Positions 6,196 through 7,307 of a stretch of 7,307 nt of DNA are shown here, in pieces. The number at the start of each line of letters is the position of its first letter. The stretch's first letter is position 1. The notes under the pieces were generated by a model. It saw only the letters and a program-made list of their open reading frames with translations, had not been told where the DNA came from and did no database searches. The DNA lies in NCBI GenBank assembly GCA_029865285.1, contig JAOUHE010000084.1, forward strand, positions 1 to 7,307, in the 5' to 3' direction. The DNA comes from Chloroflexota bacterium. Its GTDB lineage: Bacteria > Chloroflexota > Limnocylindria > QHBO01. Both the position numbers and the translations under genes were made by a program.

Positions 6196-6234
6196 ATGGC
6201 GTCACTAGGCCCACAGATCACACGTGTGAGGTAA
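6196..6234 (+). CDS. Possible 12-codon leader peptide ORF
   Basis: The frame encodes MASLGPQITRVR and stops at TAA (6232-6234), 12 nt before the ATG of the ATP-grasp gene and in the same reading frame. Its ribosome binding site (GAGGA, 5-nt spacing) is better placed than anything in front of the ATP-grasp start, where GAGGT (6228-6232) is 14 nt away. It may be a translated leader that couples translation to the ligase, or the remains of an N-terminal extension cut by a stop codon. It shows no repeated codons of the kind used in amino-acid attenuators and no terminator-like stem after it. It has no family evidence and could be chance. Confidence 0.3.
   Translation: MASLGPQITRVR
6218..6229. 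promoter_or_regulatory. Perfect 12-bp palindrome TCACACGTGTGA, possible operator
   Basis: The sequence is fully self-complementary, centred on CACGTG, and ends 17 nt before the ATP-grasp ATG. A symmetric site here suits a dimeric repressor or regulator. The half-sites are in the opposite order from a CRP site, so no known regulator is assigned. It overlaps the last codons of the mini-ORF. Confidence 0.4.
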
Positions 6235-6246
6235 GTCCCAACCATC

Positions 6247-7307
6247 ATGGGTGGATCCCTGATCGAGCTGCAGCGCAACGCAATGCGACTGCGCAAGGCG
6301 GTCGTTGACTGGGCCGGCTGGTCGGGCCAGATCTACTTCCAACACCGAGTAGACCAGTACCGGAGCATGTGGCAGCAGGTTGCCGCGGCGCAGGGCGGCA
6401 CGTTCAGCGAGCTGGCGTCGGACCTCTGGCAGATCGAGATCGGCGCCCGTCGTGTGCGCGTCCTGAACCACGAACTCGAGTTCGACAACCCAGTAACGCT
6501 CGGCCTGGCGGGACGCAAGCCGGTCGTGCATCGGCTTCTCGACTCTGCCGGGCTTGCGGTGCCGGGATACGCGGTCTTCACCCTCGATCATCTGGATGAG
6601 GCTCGACGCTTCGTTGAGCGCCACCCGATGGGCTGTGTCATCAAGCCGGCCGGCGGCTACGGGGGCAAGGGTGTTACCACGCACGTCCAGCGACCTGGCG
6701 AGGTCCGGCGCGCCGCGCTGCTCGCCTCGCTGTACGACACGGAGCTGCTTGTCGAAGCGATGGTCCCTGGAGAGTCGTACCGGCTGCTTGTGCTCGAGGG
6801 CAAGGTCATCGATGTGGTTGGTCGCCGCGGACCGCGCATTGAGGCGGACGGCGCCTCAACGGTCCGCCAGCTGATCGCCGCCGAGAACCGGCGCCGCAGG
6901 ACGGTGCAGTCGCCACCCATCGAGATCGATCGCGATTGCCTCTTCACGCTGACTTCCCAGGGTTTAACACTCGAGTCCCGACCGAAGGCCGGGAGGGTGC
7001 TGCTGGCGAAGAGCATCGCTGACCGTGGGAGGAGGTACGTCGAGGTGCGGACCGTCTATACGCAGCCGGCGGACGATCTGATCTGCGACTCGATCCGTCA
7101 CGACGCAGAGACGGCGGCTGCGGTGGTCGGCTCGGACTTCCTGGGCGTCGATGTGATAACACCAGATCCGTCGGTACCGCTCCGCGAGAGCGGAGGAGTA
7201 ATCAATGAGGTGAACACCACGCCGGCGCTTCACCACCACTACGATGCGAGCCGGCAGGCCTATCCCGATGCCGCCGTGCTGATCCTGCAGGCGCTTCTGA
7301 GACGCCA
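6247..7307 (+). CDS. ATP-grasp ligase, cyanophycin-synthetase/RimK-like (3' partial)
   Basis: This is a predicted carboxylate-amine or peptide ligase that activates a carboxylate with ATP. At least 353 codons are present and the frame runs off the right edge. Residues 1-85 are an N-terminal region of unassigned fold, with FDNPVTLGLAGRK (79-91) leading into the ligase domain. The ATP-grasp domain follows: VIKPAGGYGGKGV (131-143, Lys133 and the Gly-rich loop), LVEAMVPGESYRLLVLEGKV (168-187), ADGASTVRQLI (200-210) and the metal-binding INEVNTTPALHHHY (319-332, Glu321 and Asn323). This block order matches the central domain of cyanophycin synthetase CphA, but the N-terminal region is shorter than CphA's. 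Whether a Mur-ligase-like domain follows cannot be seen. The ATG at 6247 is the first start after an in-frame TAA at 6232. Codons rare in the neighbours appear here (TTA, ATA, ACA, tandem AGG AGG), a hint of different ancestry. Substrates are unknown. Confidence 0.85.
   Translation, partial: MGGSLIELQRNAMRLRKAVVDWAGWSGQIYFQHRVDQYRSMWQQVAAAQGGTFSELASDLWQIEIGARRVRVLNHELEFDNPVTLGLAGRKPVVHRLLDSAGLAVPGYAVFTLDHLDEARRFVERHPMGCVIKPAGGYGGKGVTTHVQRPGEVRRAALLASLYDTELLVEAMVPGESYRLLVLEGKVIDVVGRRGPRIEADGASTVRQLIAAENRRRRTVQSPPIEIDRDCLFTLTSQGLTLESRPKAGRVLLAKSIADRGRRYVEVRTVYTQPADDLICDSIRHDAETAAAVVGSDFLGVDVITPDPSVPLRESGGVINEVNTTPALHHHYDASRQAYPDAAVLILQALLRR

Noticed and set aside
6144..6308. 54-codon frame from GTG 6144, with GAGAAT 7 nt upstream, overlapping the ligase start
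   Set aside because: The spacing mimics a leaderless start, but the product has no recognisable pattern, no hydrophobic or metal-binding motif, and overlaps the first 60 bases of the ligase gene out of frame.

Overview
The window is GC-rich DNA (by eye roughly two thirds or more G+C) with strong G/C preference at third codon positions and short gene spacers. The gene set is an ECF42-type sigma factor, a lipoprotein with an AMIN-like domain, a cyclophilin and a DPP4-type peptidase without a signal peptide. Several genes have a TAnnnT box only 6-10 nt before the start codon, which suggests leaderless transcription. Together these fit a high-GC terrestrial bacterium such as a Chloroflexota (Limnocylindria-like) or actinobacterial lineage. 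That placement is an inference from gene style, not from a marker gene.

Layout. Bases 1-945 hold the 3' three quarters of an ECF42-like sigma factor gene (5' end outside the window). Then come a Ser/Thr/Pro-linker lipoprotein with a C-terminal AMIN-like domain (1008-1718), a cytoplasmic cyclophilin-type peptidyl-prolyl isomerase (1779-2285) and, 22 nt later, a large S9B/DPP4-like serine peptidase (2308-4524). All of these are on the + strand. A 52-residue zinc-ribbon protein lies on the - strand (4532-4690), end-to-end with the peptidase and head-to-head with a 12-TM MFS-like membrane protein (4752-6074, +). After a 172-nt spacer, a CphA/RimK-type ATP-grasp ligase begins at 6247 and runs off the right edge with at least 353 codons.

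How the genes relate. The first six look like ordinary housekeeping or accessory genes, each with its own apparent promoter, rather than one pathway. The cyclophilin and peptidase share a near-identical promoter core, TA(G/A)CATCGGTC, so they may be expressed in parallel. The most unusual stretch is 6130-6250, in front of the ATP-grasp gene. It has a strong Shine-Dalgarno before a 12-codon mini-ORF, which ends 12 nt before the ligase start and in the same frame, and a perfect 12-bp palindrome inside that mini-ORF. This could be a leader-peptide or operator arrangement, or an N-terminal extension interrupted by a stop codon. The ligase and whatever lies beyond the right edge are the best candidates for an undescribed peptide-ligation system, but the window cuts it off before its C-terminus or partners can be seen.

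No rRNA, tRNA, CRISPR array, transposase or convincing intrinsic terminator was seen, and there is no gene-free stretch over 300 bases.
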